From Plenodomus lindquistii (taxonomy: Eukaryota > Ascomycota > Dothideomycetes > Pleosporales > Leptosphaeriaceae), in contig JANUWI010000011.1 in the NCBI GenBank assembly GCA_025504975.1, positions 1,289,867 through 1,353,866 on the forward strand: a DNA stretch of 64,000 nucleotides, written 5' to 3'. The position numbers and the translations under genes were made by a program. Under the pieces are notes generated by a model. That model did no database searches and was not told where the DNA came from. It was given only the letters and a program-made list of their open reading frames with translations. Shown here piece after piece: positions 23,031 to 35,595 of this stretch. Each line of letters begins with the position of its first letter. The first letter of the stretch is position 1.

Positions 23031-24898
23031 GTTTACGATAGATACCTGGGCTGTGGTTCCCAGAAAGAATTCACTTCATTGCACACCTCTGGATCTATAT
23101 AGCCCACAGGTCATCTTGTGTAGCCCTCTCGATGTTGCCCTTTCGCTTCAGCCTTCTGAGTTGACCTTGCTCTTTACATCTGTCTTGTGTGTAAATGACC
23201 GCGATGACTGCATAAGGCTTACAGGTCCTCCGGAGTATTGCCAGACTTTGTGCCTATAGGTACTGTATTATCTGTGATGAATGAATACGATCGTTGATCA
23301 CTCTCGTCCTTTTGGTGGCGTCGTCAGACGTCGTGCTCTGACAGGTGTCAGCTACACCGGAATCCCTCAGGCAATCTCGGGCTTGTGAATGCTACTTACG
23401 CACTTACAATATCGATAGAAGTGTGTTCGAGCCCGGCCTCCCGGCCGACCTTCTGTAGATGAAGTGGACACTCGCCATCCATTCATTAGCTAGCCCCCAT
23501 TATTCAGCCCACACTGTACCGTAAATTAGCACCTCCTCTGCCAAGCCCTCCGTGGTTCTTAATCAATCATCAGTTCCACCACATTTGTCAAACTGTCTAA
23601 CAGCCTAACCTAGGCAGCCATAACGATATGACGCCAGTTCGAGAGAAAGTAGCTCAGACTTTACCCACCTTCTCTACGCAAGGTTTCGTAATTCCAGAGA
23701 AGGTGCCTGGGCCTTGGCTGGTAGAGGGGCCGAGTATCGAAAGGTGTAAGGTATGGTATTTTCGGTAACGTAGATGACTGGCTACCGTAGCGACTGTGCA
23801 GCGGCTTCCTGGCCGTCACCATATTCCACGACAGTCTGGCCCCGAGCCCTCGGTTATTGTGGCGTTGTTGCGTTGCAACAGGCTGTCGGAAGCTACAAGC
23901 GGGCCAATCATACCTACGGTACGTGACAGCCGACTCTGCTAGATCATCAGATGTCATCAGCCAACACGTAACTACTACCGGGGCAAGTGGAGAGATGTGG
24001 ATGAATTAGTCTTGCAGCAGCACGGAACAGGGTCATGCCTGTAGTTGTATCATGGGAGCGTACGGAGCCAATTTGTTCTGATCGTTGCTCTAAGACACCA
24101 TAGGAGAATCACGATTATAGGCCGTCTTGTGTTATTGGACATTCGCATGGAACCCGACAGTCCTTGTGAGATAGATGGCTACCTGAGCTGTCACGAGGCC
24201 GTGGTTCACGACCTCGTCTTGAGCCAATATACGCACCGCGACGTTGTGCGTTATGTACATGCATGTGCATCGACCTATCGGTCAGGTATATGCATATATA
24301 TGCACGTCGAAGTTAGCAGTCCAATAGCATCCGCCCGTCAAAAATGAGATATTTGGTCCAGTCTGATGTGCTGATCTTAGCTAGGATCCTGAGGGATCCA
24401 GAACAGGGGGCTGGTCAGCACTAGCGGTTTCCACCAACCATCATCCAGAAATACCCTCCTTCAGCAGGGAGAAGTCGATCGGCCTACCCCCCAGGGCCAA
24501 GCTAGTAATTGAACTATAGCGGATGAAATGATGGGTATCGCTTATGCTAGGAAGGCGACAATAAGCCTTACGCAAATGGCAGATCTCGTGTTCATCCTTG
24601 CCTGTCTTACTCAGCACTTTACGCAGCTGCAATTGGTTCGATACCCAGCCGGGACTTTCCTTTCGTAAGCAATACTCACCAGTTTATACAGTAAAGGACG
24701 AGCAGTTTTGAGGGGCTTCTCAGAGGATTTGATAGTTGAAATCCCTAAGCTTGCCTCTCGACTTCGTATATTGCGGCATGGTCCTCGTTGTCTGTAAGCA
24801 CTACGCCCCACTGCCATACTTCACTCATTGTTCCACACGCAATACCCAGCGAACACACGCTCTGCACTTTGGAATTACCCTAGTGAACCTCTGTCACT
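23031..24898. other. 1.9 kb intergenic region, no supported gene
   Basis: Only short, unrelated frames. A GGTTCGA-like box near 24635 and a GTTCGAGCCC near 23427 were considered as tRNA B boxes, but no cloverleaf follows. Confidence 0.4.
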
Positions 24899-25372
24899 AT
24901 GTCCTCATGGTGCTTTCCGCCGCTGAGGAGAACAGTCGGTCTCCCCACTGCCCGCGGAGTTTGCAAATGGTTAATCGTTATACAGGCACATCACAATCAT
25001 ACGCTTCGAGGACCTACACCTGTAGAGTTCCGCGTAAGGCTATGTGATAACGAAGACGCGTCACGAGTCGCTATTCTGACCTACGATACGGCCTCCGTAC
25101 CCAACGTTATATCGCGTCGTCTCGTAACAAAGGTGCTTGGGGAGACGGCCCATCCGATCGAAAAGGGCAGTTCCAAGCCTATACGTACACAAGTGCATGG
25201 CGAAGAAGTCGATGGCTATGTTGATCTGGACTGGTGTAGGGACGCCAACTCGGAGTCATGGCACAATACTCGATTTTTGGTCACGACTACCTCCAATCCT
25301 CCATATGACGCAGTTCTGGGAAGAAAGGATGCAGAAAGCTATGGAATGGTGCCAAGTCGAAGCAAACGGTAG
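24899..25372 (+). CDS. Second retropepsin-like protein, short (157 aa)
   Basis: A single frame from ATG 24899 to TAG 25370-25372. After a weak N-terminus it has VEFRVRLCDNEDASRVAILTYDTASVPNVISRRLV, with D-T-A at the position of the retropepsin catalytic triad, and later YDAVLGRKDAESYGM, resembling the C-terminal L-G-R motif. The layout parallels the gene at 19987-20981, although the sequences differ. The N-terminal 30 residues lack domain character; an intron with acceptor near 24987 may give a different start. Substitution of D-T-A for D-T/S-G is compatible with activity, but nothing else supports it. Could be a retroelement remnant. Confidence 0.5.
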   Translation: MSSWCFPPLRRTVGLPTARGVCKWLIVIQAHHNHTLRGPTPVEFRVRLCDNEDASRVAILTYDTASVPNVISRRLVTKVLGETAHPIEKGSSKPIRTQVHGEEVDGYVDLDWCRDANSESWHNTRFLVTTTSNPPYDAVLGRKDAESYGMVPSRSKR

Positions 25373-25589
25373 GGCTCCTCTATCCGCAGTCTCAAGGCGG
25401 GATCCCGCGATTCGCGAGAAGTCCCACTCGACTTGAACAACGGCCGCAGAACAATCCATCAAATTGAACACCAACTTCCTGCACGCGTTACTGACTGAGA
25501 TCTATGTGATAAATGTGTTTTTGTCGGTCGCTGGAAATTTCCATGAGACACTAGTGGAGCGTAGTGTCAACGCCACATGTTGACTAAGA

Positions 25590-28500
25590 GCTTGAAGGTG
25601 CTTACATCTTCACGGCATCTGAAGTCTTTGATTGCATCAGTCGAGTACCCTTTAACGCAGCTGTCGCCTTTCGTTTTATCGACTACTATAATGACATGCT
25701 CCAGTTCCAGAATACTCTGAAAGTCTTGAAGAATCCCCCACAAGGGTATCAACAACCACCAGTCAACGTGAAATGAGAGCTCGAGGAAATTCGAGTCAAT
25801 ATCAGTTCAGGCGCTTATAAAAAACAATACAGCTTTGAGAAGCAAGTCCAGCTGCTTATTAGCCGCATCCACGATAATGATGTCGTGCTCGATGCGGGCA
25901 TTCTCGCGGCTTTCAAATTCGTCAGCCCTTACACGCTGGTTTCGCTGTCTAAGGATGGCTTGCAAGCACTCAAGATATACCTGAAAGAGGACTTGTTCAC
26001 GGCTACTAAGGAGGGATACAAACCTCATCCAGTTGTAAAGATTAACCAGATAAACGCTGTCGACTATTTGACTTCCCTTGTGGCAAACAACTCGGACGGT
26101 TACGTCGAGCCGCACGCCGACTGAAATACACTCATGAGCAGTCCCGCCAGAGACATACAAGAAGATTTGAGCCTTATAAAACGCCTTCCACTTTACCCTG
26201 ACAAAGAACTGAGCTTTGAATTCGAGAACAGCACCTTCTTAGATACAATCTGGCTCGCTATGTATGCAGAGCCTTGGCCAACAGGCCCCTTGACTACCCT
26301 TGGAGACTTTTACAATTACTTCGTCCTCGGTCAACTACCCTTTGACTTTGATCCAGGTGCCCCCACTGCATGGTGGCCCGCAAGTCCCAATATGCCATGG
26401 AAAGTGGTCAACCAGATTTTGATTGCCCAGGCCCAGCAGGTGCGGTAGGTAATTGGTGTAATGTGACAAAGGGCCAGATCGGAGCATATCCCAACGATCT
26501 AGTGGTTGTCCAAAATGACTTCTCAATCACGGGGGATGGCGCAGTTTCAGCCTACATCTTCGACGACATATCCACCGGCGTTCTCAGCATCCCAAGCTTC
26601 TATCAAGCTACTCTCGGCGTAAAGTACTTTTTTAACGCCATTGATGAGTTTATAGGCAACGCGACAACCAGGGGCACCAAGCGCGTGGTCATCAACCTCC
26701 AACAGAATGGCGGTGGGCAGGTTTTGCTCGCCTTCACCACGTTTCAACAATTCTTTCCCGCAACGCCACCGTACACTGCAAGTCGCATGAGAAGCCACGA
26801 GTTTGCAGAAATACTTGGGACGGCATGCACAAAATGGTGGCAATCACTGGACATCGACTCCGCTGAGGCTCTGAGTACAGCGGATTCCGAATGGGTCGCA
26901 GTCAATCGGATCAATGCTGCTACGGGACAGAACTTTGCATCGTGGCCGGAATACTTCGGACCCATTCGAGACGGGGGCGATGGAGTCTCCCAGAAAGTGA
27001 GCGGAATACCTTTGGAGGCGCTGTGAAGTTACTGACAAGAACCAATAGCAAATGTATAACCTGACGGATGAGGTCTTTGACTACGAGATGTTCGGATGGG
27101 TTTACGAGCCTTGGGTCAACTTGAGTGCTGGGAATTCGCAGGCCAGCTGGGCTCCTGATAAAATCGTTCTGGTGAGCAGTATTCGGATACGACGTCTACG
27201 GAAACATCTACGGAAACATTGGCTAACAGCCTCGCCAGCTCACAGATGGGCTGTGTTCGTCTACTTGCGCACTCTTTGTCGAACTTATGACACATGTAGC
27301 AGGCGTACGTACGGTGACAGTGGGGGGACGTCCAGAGCACGGTCCCAGTCCCATGCAGGTCGCAGGTGGGAATCGTGGAGCTGCTGCTTATATAGCGAGC
27401 GACATCGACAACGATGTTGAGACGACGGCGCTGAAAACGCCCGTCGACAACACAACCGCCTTTGGTCGTACAGTACTAGTTCAAAAGTTTCCGCCGTTAA
27501 CCCCGCCTCACCCTATATCACTTTCACCACACCTAAACTTTCAACTACTATAACTATAGCTACACCCTATTAATTTAGATAAAATATAGATTAAAATATA
27601 TACTATAGGCTAAATATTAGTTTAAAAATAAAAGCCTAAACTATAGATATAATATAGAGTAGTTATATAGTAATTAAAGCTATAAATATAATATTATATT
27701 TACCGCGTATAGTATATAATTTATAGAAAAAATACTATTTTATAAATAGTACTACTAATAAACTTTACTCTAGCTCTTTATTTCTATTTTTAAATATATA
27801 GTAGAAGCTAGTATATTATAAAATATATAGTAACTCTAAAATTTAGTATTTAAAGCTTATAGTATATATCTAGATTATTTTATTTAATACTATTTTTATA
27901 AAGGCTTTTAGCTACTCTATACTTTATTATATATTTAAAAAATTTAGCTTTACTAATTATTACTATAAAAAGTAACTAAAATTTATATATAAATATACTT
28001 TATACTATCTATACTTTTATTATAAATACTAGTACTTTCTATAAAAGTAGTATATATTTAAATTTTAAAATAAATACTTTATTTAAAACAGCACTATCTA
28101 TAAATAGAAATAGTGCCTTTACTATTTATAAAAAAAATAAAAAAAAATAATAATAACTACTTATAAAATAGGCTACTAGCTATAGTAAATAGTATAAATA
28201 GCTATATAGCTTAATAAATATAAATAGCTCTAGAAAAATAATTTAGTAGTAATAAATTATAATAAATATACTTTTTATAGTAAATATAGCTTCTAAAATT
28301 ATATTAAAATTTTAAAAAAAATTTTTTTTTTTTACTATTTTTAGTAGTAGCTTTTTATATATAATAATACGTTTATATATAAATTATATATAATATTTAA
28401 ATTTTTATAGTACTACTAAATTATAACTATTAACTAGCTAGTATATTTACTAGATTTTAACTTTATTATATACTTTTAGTAGTATTTTAAATAATATATA

Positions 28501-29576
28501 TATAAATTCTATCTCTAGTATAATAACTATAGTAAAGCTAAAAAAAAAATAAAATAGCTTTTATAAAGTATTAAAAAAGTGCTAGCGTAGTATCTCTATA
28601 TAGTTAATTAAATAACTAATTATAAATATACTTTAATAAATAGCTGCCTATAAATAAACGCGTAAATAGTAAATAAAATATTAGATATTTATTTATATAT
28701 TTATTTAAAAGTACGTAAAAATACTATATTTAGATAGCGTAATTAGTGTTAGTAATTAATTAGGTACTATAGGTGATAGGGCACGTGTTTAGGTAACGGC
28801 GGAAACTTTTGACACGTAACTGTATGCCTCCCCGCGTAGACACCGGGATGTTCACAAACTATGGCTCCATTAATGTCCAATATCCGCGATCAAATGCGGC
28901 CTGATGACTTGACGCCATTGCAGTTCCCCTACGAAACATCGGATTGTGGGTTGTATTTTACTCACCAGAACTTCAACAACATGAGTCAGCTTTGGAGAGA
29001 CGCTGCGACTGCTACTTGGGATGATACCAAACTCTGCATCTCAGATTTGACAAACTATCCGTCACGGACAGTACTGGTGTACCACACATTCATTATAAAA
29101 ATCTGCATGGCCCTCTCGAGGACGCGCTGGATGTTCCCCTCGATCCAGATGGAGGACTTCTGGACGGTCGTCCGAGCCCTAGGCCATCGTCAAATCATAG
29201 TAAATACGCCCGCTGCTCCAACGCCACAGGATGTGAACCTGGTTTTGTCTGTCAAAAAGTCGCGACAAAATGTAAACTCGAAAGTGATGGCCAATCGCTC
29301 GAGCTCTGCCTTGAGGCCTGCACGAACTTGACACATCCAAAGGGTTGCTTGCCACGACGACCCGCGCGATCTAGGGATCAGCTACCGATAGAGAAGCGGG
29401 CGCCCCAAATTGATGCCTCACAGCAGGATTTCGCTTACTCTGAGATCGGTTTCCCCCCACAGACTTCCCGCCCAATTTTTGGGTTTCACGGCTATATCAG
29501 CCCAGGTCCTATCAAGACGAGAGACTATATTCCCAATGCCGCGTGTCAAGCTGGACTAAGGGCGTGCCGGCGATGA
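25590..29576 (+). pseudogene. Peptidase S41-family (tail-specific-protease-like) gene, decayed and interrupted
   Basis: Segments of one fungal secreted S41 peptidase can be followed in order. First comes FDCISRVPFNAAVA near 25630; then the central IHDNDVVLDAGILAAF and GPLTTLGDFYNYFVLG; then YIFDDISTGVLSIPSF; then the catalytic-serine block LTDGLCSSTCALFVE at 27239. A cysteine-rich tail (GCEPGFVCQKV) follows near 29232. Introns at 26997-27048 and 27172-27238 are still recognisable. The gene is broken by in-frame stops TGA 25774 and TGA 26122, a frame change between about 26390 and 26440, an AT-rich insert at 27541-28790, and further frame changes near 28895 and 29050. It is surely nonfunctional as it stands. 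Confidence 0.75.
27541..28790. repeat. AT-rich block inside the S41 gene (probable RIP-mutated transposon remnant)
   Basis: About 1.25 kb of almost pure A/T. In the sample 27961-28020 only 7 of 60 bases are G or C, and every C there is followed by T, so CpA is absent. Loss of CpA and TpG is the signature of repeat-induced point mutation in ascomycetes. S41 peptidase coding sequence resumes on both sides, so this is an insertion. The original element can no longer be identified. Confidence 0.75.
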
Positions 29577-30589
29577 GAAGGAGGCGCAATTTCTCGCGAA
29601 ACTGGTTTTTGGTGCAATTGCGGGTGTCGATAGTGTCTCAGGAATAGGTTGTATTTGTCAAAGTATCGTTAATGTAAAGGAGTAACTTCAATTTTTCAAG
29701 AATATAATCGCGCTCGAGTCGACTAGCAAGACTCAAATCCGACATTGTAATTCAAATGTTGCGCGCAGAGCTCTAGACATGTGAAATTCCACCCAGAAAA
29801 ACTACAGGAAAAAGCAGCATGATTCAAGTGATCGTGACGGTATTGCAGATATCGCTGGTCACCTTGAGCTTGAGAAGGAAAAGCGCCACAATGAGTACGA
29901 CGACCGACACACGCCGCCGTAAAGAAGTACAGACGCACGGTGATAGAGAGATTGAGATAACGGCGCAAAGACAAGCAGAGGGTACCTTTTGTCAGCTACA
30001 AAGCACGAGAGATCGCGCTCGATAAGGGAGCAGATGAAGACGAAAGAGAATCAGCACGAAAAAAGAGAGAGATGTGCTGATAAATAGCAGATGACGAGCA
30101 GAGAGCAAAAGAAGAAAGGCTTCAATATCTCCAAGATGAACAACTTCGATGGCATCCCCGGCCCGGTACCCTTCGATCCAGCCAGTGGCAACGCGTGGGT
30201 CTTCTTCGGTCTAGCGGTACCAGATTGTATAGAAAACTGACGTTAACTTCAGGCAGCACATTGCGTGACCAGATCGATTGGAATTCATATTTACACCGGC
30301 AAGTCTTCCTTGTTTACTCACAATCTCTGATCCCATAATGCCATCCCATCCGAATATGCCATCACCGAATGACGCGATGCAGTTTCACTGTTCACTAGCC
30401 CAGTCCTTGCATTGAGCAGCTAGCTTGAACGTCCTCGTGACGAATCTCCAGGAGCCTCTGAATGATGATCGTATCAGCCATGAGATGTCTTAGTATAAAG
30501 CGTCTCGGGTTCGATATGATGCACGCCTGTGAATTAATTGTACCTATTTGTCCACAAAGATCCTCCATTCTGGAAGCTCAATTGCAAGA
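29577..30589. other. 1.0 kb region without a supported gene
   Basis: A purine-rich, highly charged stretch (29880-30130) gives short Lys/Glu/Arg-rich frames, but no continuous gene or known domain. It may be a remnant. Confidence 0.35.
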
Positions 30590-31037
30590 TCACTCTTGCC
30601 CAACGATGTTCGTCGTTGCGCCCTTTATCTTCGATGACGAAGCAGCATCGTCGTCGGTCGTCAGTCCGTCACTGTTGGCTCGGGAGTTGCCATCTGCAGG
30701 CTTGTACGGCGGAGGTAGGGTGGTTCTCCTTCTGAGAGGCACATCGGGGTCAGAGTCGTTGGTGTCATTGTTGGTATCAGAAAGGTCTTCTGGACTACTC
30801 GTAGCTGATTCGAGGTCATCGCCATCATCATCTATGAGTTCATGAAGATTTTAGCGTGAGCCGATTAGAAATATATGACAACGTACGGATGACACTAGGC
30901 CACATGCGACAGAGCAACATGCAACCCAACAAGTCACGATGGTGTAGACTAGCAAGCGTAGCGAAGGTACCCAACACGCCAAAGGTACCAAAGCATATCT
31001 GAAGAGCAAACTCTGCGGAGTTGCTCGCCTCAGACAT
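30590..31037 (-). CDS. Small single-pass membrane protein of unknown function (130 aa)
   Basis: Exons 31037-30887 and 30831-30590 (55-bp intron, GTACGT...ATAG) join in phase. The N-terminus MSEASNSAEFALQI leads into one hydrophobic helix (FGTFGVLGTFATLASL), then HHRDLLGCML. The second exon is an acidic, proline-containing, probably disordered tail ending TNIVGQE. The layout (short extracellular N-term, one TM with G-x-L-G-T-F-A-T-L-A, disordered tail) is common among filamentous-fungal orphan proteins. No function can be assigned. Confidence 0.6.
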
Positions 31038-32939
31038 CGATAGGCTTTGGGATAGGAACGGTATGGAGTAAGACAAGCGATGTTTAGACTATGTGCCTAA
31101 ATCCACGCTATTCAACAAACGGTCATGCAAGATGGAAGAAAAGACTATCTTTCTCGGTAGCTATGGCTGAACAGAAAGCTAGTTAAGCAAGGCTGGATAC
31201 TTGATGGCGGCGACATCATATCAGTAGCGGGCATGCGGCCCTTTTGTACGATCATTTTCTATTCTGGAGAGATTCTGGGAGGATTCTGCGTGCTATATAT
31301 CTCGGAAAAGGGAGTGCTTGGGCTCCTCTTTCACATCCGCTGGTTGGCAAGGAGGCATGACATTCAAGCAAAATAAGGCAGATAAGGCAAATACGCGCCC
31401 ATTGTCATCGTCGGTCGCGAAAGAAGTCTTTGACGCATTGAGTGGATGTTCGGACTTGCGCGGCCTCAGTACAGCCCCCAGGCGTACGTAGGCTATCTTC
31501 AGCCTTGTGAGCGAAAGCCTCAACACAGCCAATGAGCGATGCAAACACGCAATGCCATTGGGCCTCGTGTCAGCAAAAGCAACAACTCAGGCCGGAGTGG
31601 CTATCTTCGCTCAAGGAATCGCAAATCAATAGGATACGAAGCCGCCAACACGTCTCCCATGGCTTTCCAATGCATCTCAACAAGGCGCAATTTGCTCGTC
31701 AGATGGACCAGAACGACGTTCCAAGTGACAAGCGGTGTGTGAATACGAGTATCAGGCGTCCGCAAGGTTGACAAGAATTCTCGTGATGACGCTTTCATTC
31801 TGCGTTTTTGCATAGTGCGGTAGGTACACCGGTAAATAACCGGTCAAGCGCAATTAGCTGGCAATATTGTAGCTGAGAGCTGCGGTAGAGAATCAGTCAC
31901 GTTGCATGTGGCACCCCTTTTCCATTCGATGCAGGAGGGCTCCGGCACGGTCAATGGAATATCTAGAGCTGGTAATGCGACTGGTCACTCGTACATAGTG
32001 CATCGGCGCAGTGCAGGGGTGGTCCAACTGCACTTCAGCCGTTGTTCGCTTCCCAAGTCTTGTATCACTATGACGGCACACCCGATTTCGATTTCAATCA
32101 TGGCATTGCGAGAAATGACCAATTGGTTCAGAACCTTTGTCGTGAACACATCAATTAACACGTCGATCATGGGGCATGTTCCGCGACCGCCCCGAAAGCA
32201 TCATCATCTCTTCCCATAGGACATTATAAACTCTGGTATACATCAATCTAGTACCCCTCGCTCTTTAAATATCACAATCCTACATATAGTTCAAATTACA
32301 ATAATGCCTGTCATCACCACCCCCAACCCTCTCCATTTAAGCAGCCCGCCCATTCAACCACAACGACAGTTGATAACAGGGCCATGAATCAATCGGCACA
32401 TTCATGACCATGCCCTTTGTCCACAGTGGAAAAAATGTGAGCAGATGTTGCAGAGTACCAGCTTCAGGATATGTGTGCGGTGAATGATACACAGTACATG
32501 GAGCCTCTCGGAAAGGCCTACAAGGTGTCCAGAAACTTGTTCACATGTCTCTTTGCACACCATGCAGGGGCATTCATGAGATGTTAAAATCTTAATACAC
32601 AACATCTAGCATGGAACGAGCTTTCGCTGCAAACTATTCACTCGTACTCGACTCTGTGACTGAAATAGGATTCTAGACCAAGGGTCGAGCAGGTCCATAG
32701 TCTTATCGTAGTAAGATTTCAGGCATGGAATGATTACCATCACCCTTGACACTATATTCTTGACAATGCATTTAAGGCACAACCACTACAAACCCCGATG
32801 AAGTCTACGAAGCTATCATTTCTTATTCATAATCTTGTATCTACTGTTCTTTATCCTCATCACCCCTTTCCGACCCTCCCTCCGTCTTTCCCCCCTTCCT
32901 TGCCCCGTCCTTACCATCCCACCAAACCCCATCCCTCAT
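31038..32939. other. 1.9 kb intergenic region, no supported gene
   Basis: Nothing recognised on either strand. The right end should contain the 3' UTR of the methionine aminopeptidase gene. Confidence 0.4.
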
Positions 32940-34414
32940 TTAATAATCATCCCCCCGACTAAGCACCTCCTTACAATTCGGCCTCAACACAAACGTATGT
33001 TCACTTTGCGCCGTCCAACTCCCCTTGACATCGCACAGCGGCGGATACGCCTCCACCACACCCGCACTAACCAGATTATTCAGACCGAGCAGATACTTGT
33101 CGTGGCCCAGGCGGTCGAGGTAGCGACGACACCAGGGCAAGGTGCCGAAATTCTTGGTGATGGAGTTGAGGAGGGTTTTTGCGGAGGAGATGCGGAGGGC
33201 GACTTTGGGTGCGTCGGGGCGGAGGGCGTAGTGCGAGGTTTCCATCTGGGGGAGTGTGTTAGTTGGGTGACGACTCTATGTGTATGTGAGGAGGGGGAAT
33301 GGTAGGGGGCCCTTACATCATCGCGAACATAGCCCTTTCCAGTCGAACCGAATGTTTCAATGGCAAAGGTCTCGCCTTCTTCCATCTTTGTCTGATCGCC
33401 GCCCTTGACAATGGGTACCGTCTTGCCACCGTGGATGGTGTAGTGTCCAATGCTATGTCCATTCAAGTTCCTGATGCACTTGATGGGTAGCGTTTTGCCG
33501 TTGATTTCCATTTCATAGCTCTCCATGACTTCTTGAATGGCTGCGCCAATATCACTCATGCGTACGTCGATACCGGCCTCTTTGATACCGGCGTTTGTGG
33601 CAGCTTTACAGGCTTCGACGAGTGGGTCGTAGACGGGGTCGAATGTCTTTGTGAATGCGCTGTCTACGATGCGTCCGTTGATGTGCACGCCGAAATCGAC
33701 CTTCATAACGTCCTCGTAGTTTAACACCATCTTGTTGCCCGCGTTTGGCGTGTAATGCGCCGCGCAGTGGTTTATGCTGAGGCCCGTGGGGAAACCCATT
33801 CCTGCCTTTTGCGCGTCTCCTTCCTCGAGTCCCTGGTGTCCTGTCAAGGCTCGTACAGAGTCCTCAATGCCCTCTGCGATCTCAGTGAGCGTCATGCCCG
33901 GCTTCATCCAATTGGCAGCCCATTGCCGAACCTGGCGGTGTATCTCAGCGCCTTTGCGGTAGTCGGTGAGGAAGTCGTTGTTCATGCGATCGAGATGGCG
34001 CTTCTCCTCGCTAGTCGTCCTGTAGCTGTTCTCGTTGACGTACTCGCAGATTTCGCCCTCGGGGTACGAGTCATTGGGGAAGAGGTCAGAAATGAGGACG
34101 CGTGGGGGCGAGGTCTGCGACTTTGCTCCAGAGGATGCGCCGCCGGCCTTCTTCTTCTTGCGGGGCTTTCTCTTCTTCTTCTTCTTGGCGGCGCCTTCTG
34201 TGCCGGCTTCTTGTGCGCCATTCTCGTCGCCTTCTGCGTCGTCGTCGGAATCGTCTGCTTCGGCCGTGGGCTTCGAGTCGGTGCCGTTGGCAGGCTTGGT
34301 GGTGGAGTCGTCCACTGCTGTATGATGAGCCCTGTTTCTATACGTAGAACCACCTTGTCGGCGTCATTACATACACTTCAGGTTGGCGACGTCCTCCTCT
34401 ATTTTCGCCGCCAT
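32940..34414 (-). CDS. Methionine aminopeptidase 2 (448 aa)
   Basis: Exons 34414-34375, 34317-33317 and 33245-32940 (introns 57 and 71 bp) give a complete type-2 methionine aminopeptidase, which removes initiator Met from nascent chains at the ribosome. A low-complexity N-terminus has an acidic run (DDSDDDAEGDE) followed by poly-Lys/Arg, as in eukaryotic MetAP2. The pita-bread catalytic domain has the metal ligands: DFGVHINGRIVDSAF (two Asp), NGHSIGHYTIHGG (His), FAIETFGSTG (Glu) and AQSEHTFVL (Glu), plus INHCAAHY with the substrate His. A tiny 13-codon first exon starts MAAKIEEDVANLK. The gene is divergent from the J-domain gene with about 240 bp between starts. Confidence 0.95.
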
Positions 34415-34656
34415 GTTTGCGTATGAAGAGGGAGGTGGAGTGGTCTTACCTTCCTCCCGCGAAATTTCCAAAGAGACCCTTCGAATGGCCGCCCCGCTAA
34501 CTTCAACGCCGCAGGCTCGCGTCGGTGTTCGGAAGTGCCATCATCCCTGCCACCAAGCCCGCCAATCCATGACGTTATGCACCCGTCTGCCATCAATTCA
34601 CTCTCGTGCCCACGCGCCGTTCCCTCGACACCCAGCCCACACCATCCCAATGGGCA
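34415..34656. promoter_or_regulatory. Shared divergent promoter (methionine aminopeptidase 2 / J-domain protein)
   Basis: About 240 bp separate the two divergent start codons, so the promoters must overlap or be shared. No TATA box is evident. Inferred from arrangement only. Confidence 0.45.
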
Positions 34657-35595
34657 ATGCCACCCCGCCGATCCCCGCTCGTTCGCTTCGTCCACCCCTC
34701 CCCTCGAAGACTACCACAGTGGACATGTCCCTCCTGTCGCTCGCGCACGCTCCCCTGGGCGGCACCACCTCCGCGGCCTCTACACCCCATCTCCTCCTTC
34801 CACAGCACACGAGCCCTCCCCGCCAATAGCCCCCCAAACCACTACGAAACCCTGCAACTCACCACCACCGCCACCGCCGCCGAAATAAAGCGCCAATTCT
34901 ACACCCTGTCCAAAAAACACCACCCCGACACCAACCAAAACGACCCCGCAGCCAGCACCCGCTTCGTCGCAATCAGCGAAGCCTACCACGTCCTCTCCGT
35001 CCCCGAGAAACGCGCTCAATACGACGCCACACTCTCCCAGTCCCAAGCCTCGTCCTCATGGCAAGGCCAAGGCACACCAGGCGGACCGGGCTACCCGCAA
35101 GGAAGTTATTCCTCCGCCTCATTCGGTGCGCGCCCAGCAAGCGGCCTGAACAAGAAGCGCAGCACGTTTCGCGGGCCGCCCCCGAGTTTCTACAAGGCGG
35201 GCGGCTATGGCGAGTTTGGCGATAAGAGGAAGGAATACGCATATCAGAGTTCGCAGAGTAGTGGGGATGAGTACAAGGGTGCTGCTGGTGCGGAGAGTTA
35301 TGGAGAGTATGGGGGGTTTGGGCCGGGACAGCAGGACCAGGGCAATCAGGTCCCGCATTTTGACAATAGGAGACACAAGGAGACGCATGATAATATTCAT
35401 AAACATATCTGGGCACGTAGGAGACGGATGCGTACGACGGTGGGGAGGGAAGAAGAATATGCCAGGGTGCATGCCTTGGCTAATTTCTTGGTAGTCAGTG
35501 GCATTGTTGGCATCATAGGGTTCACGGCAAAGGTCTTTGGAGATAGACACGAGGCACGTGATAATGCACGCATTGCGAAGAAAGAGCGGACATGA
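34657..35595 (+). CDS. Mitochondrial J-domain (DnaJ) protein (312 aa)
   Basis: Start chosen at ATG 34657; the frame is open further upstream but without ATG. The first ~60 residues are Arg/Pro/Ser-rich with almost no acidic residues, fitting a mitochondrial presequence. A J-domain follows: HYETLQLTTTATAAEIKRQF, the invariant HPD in KKHHPDTN, and AYHVLSVPEKRAQYD. A Gly/Ser/Tyr-rich linker comes next, and one C-terminal membrane helix (LVVSGIVGIIGFTAKVFG). J-domain proteins stimulate Hsp70 ATPase; tethering to an inner membrane is inferred. No intron is needed. Confidence 0.85.
   Translation: MPPRRSPLVRFVHPSPRRLPQWTCPSCRSRTLPWAAPPPRPLHPISSFHSTRALPANSPPNHYETLQLTTTATAAEIKRQFYTLSKKHHPDTNQNDPAASTRFVAISEAYHVLSVPEKRAQYDATLSQSQASSSWQGQGTPGGPGYPQGSYSSASFGARPASGLNKKRSTFRGPPPSFYKAGGYGEFGDKRKEYAYQSSQSSGDEYKGAAGAESYGEYGGFGPGQQDQGNQVPHFDNRRHKETHDNIHKHIWARRRRMRTTVGREEEYARVHALANFLVVSGIVGIIGFTAKVFGDRHEARDNARIAKKERT

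Noticed and set aside
24600..24660. Possible tRNA (GGTTCGATACCC-like B box)
   Set aside because: No A box or acceptor stem at the correct spacing; a cloverleaf cannot be drawn.
26120..26126. The TGA in the S41 pseudogene as a RIP mutation of a Trp codon
   Set aside because: A TGG-to-TGA change corresponds to a CpC rather than CpA context on the other strand, so I do not attribute it to RIP.
33299..34426. Long plus-strand frames opposite the methionine aminopeptidase gene
   Set aside because: They are shadows of the confidently identified minus-strand gene and have no domain character.
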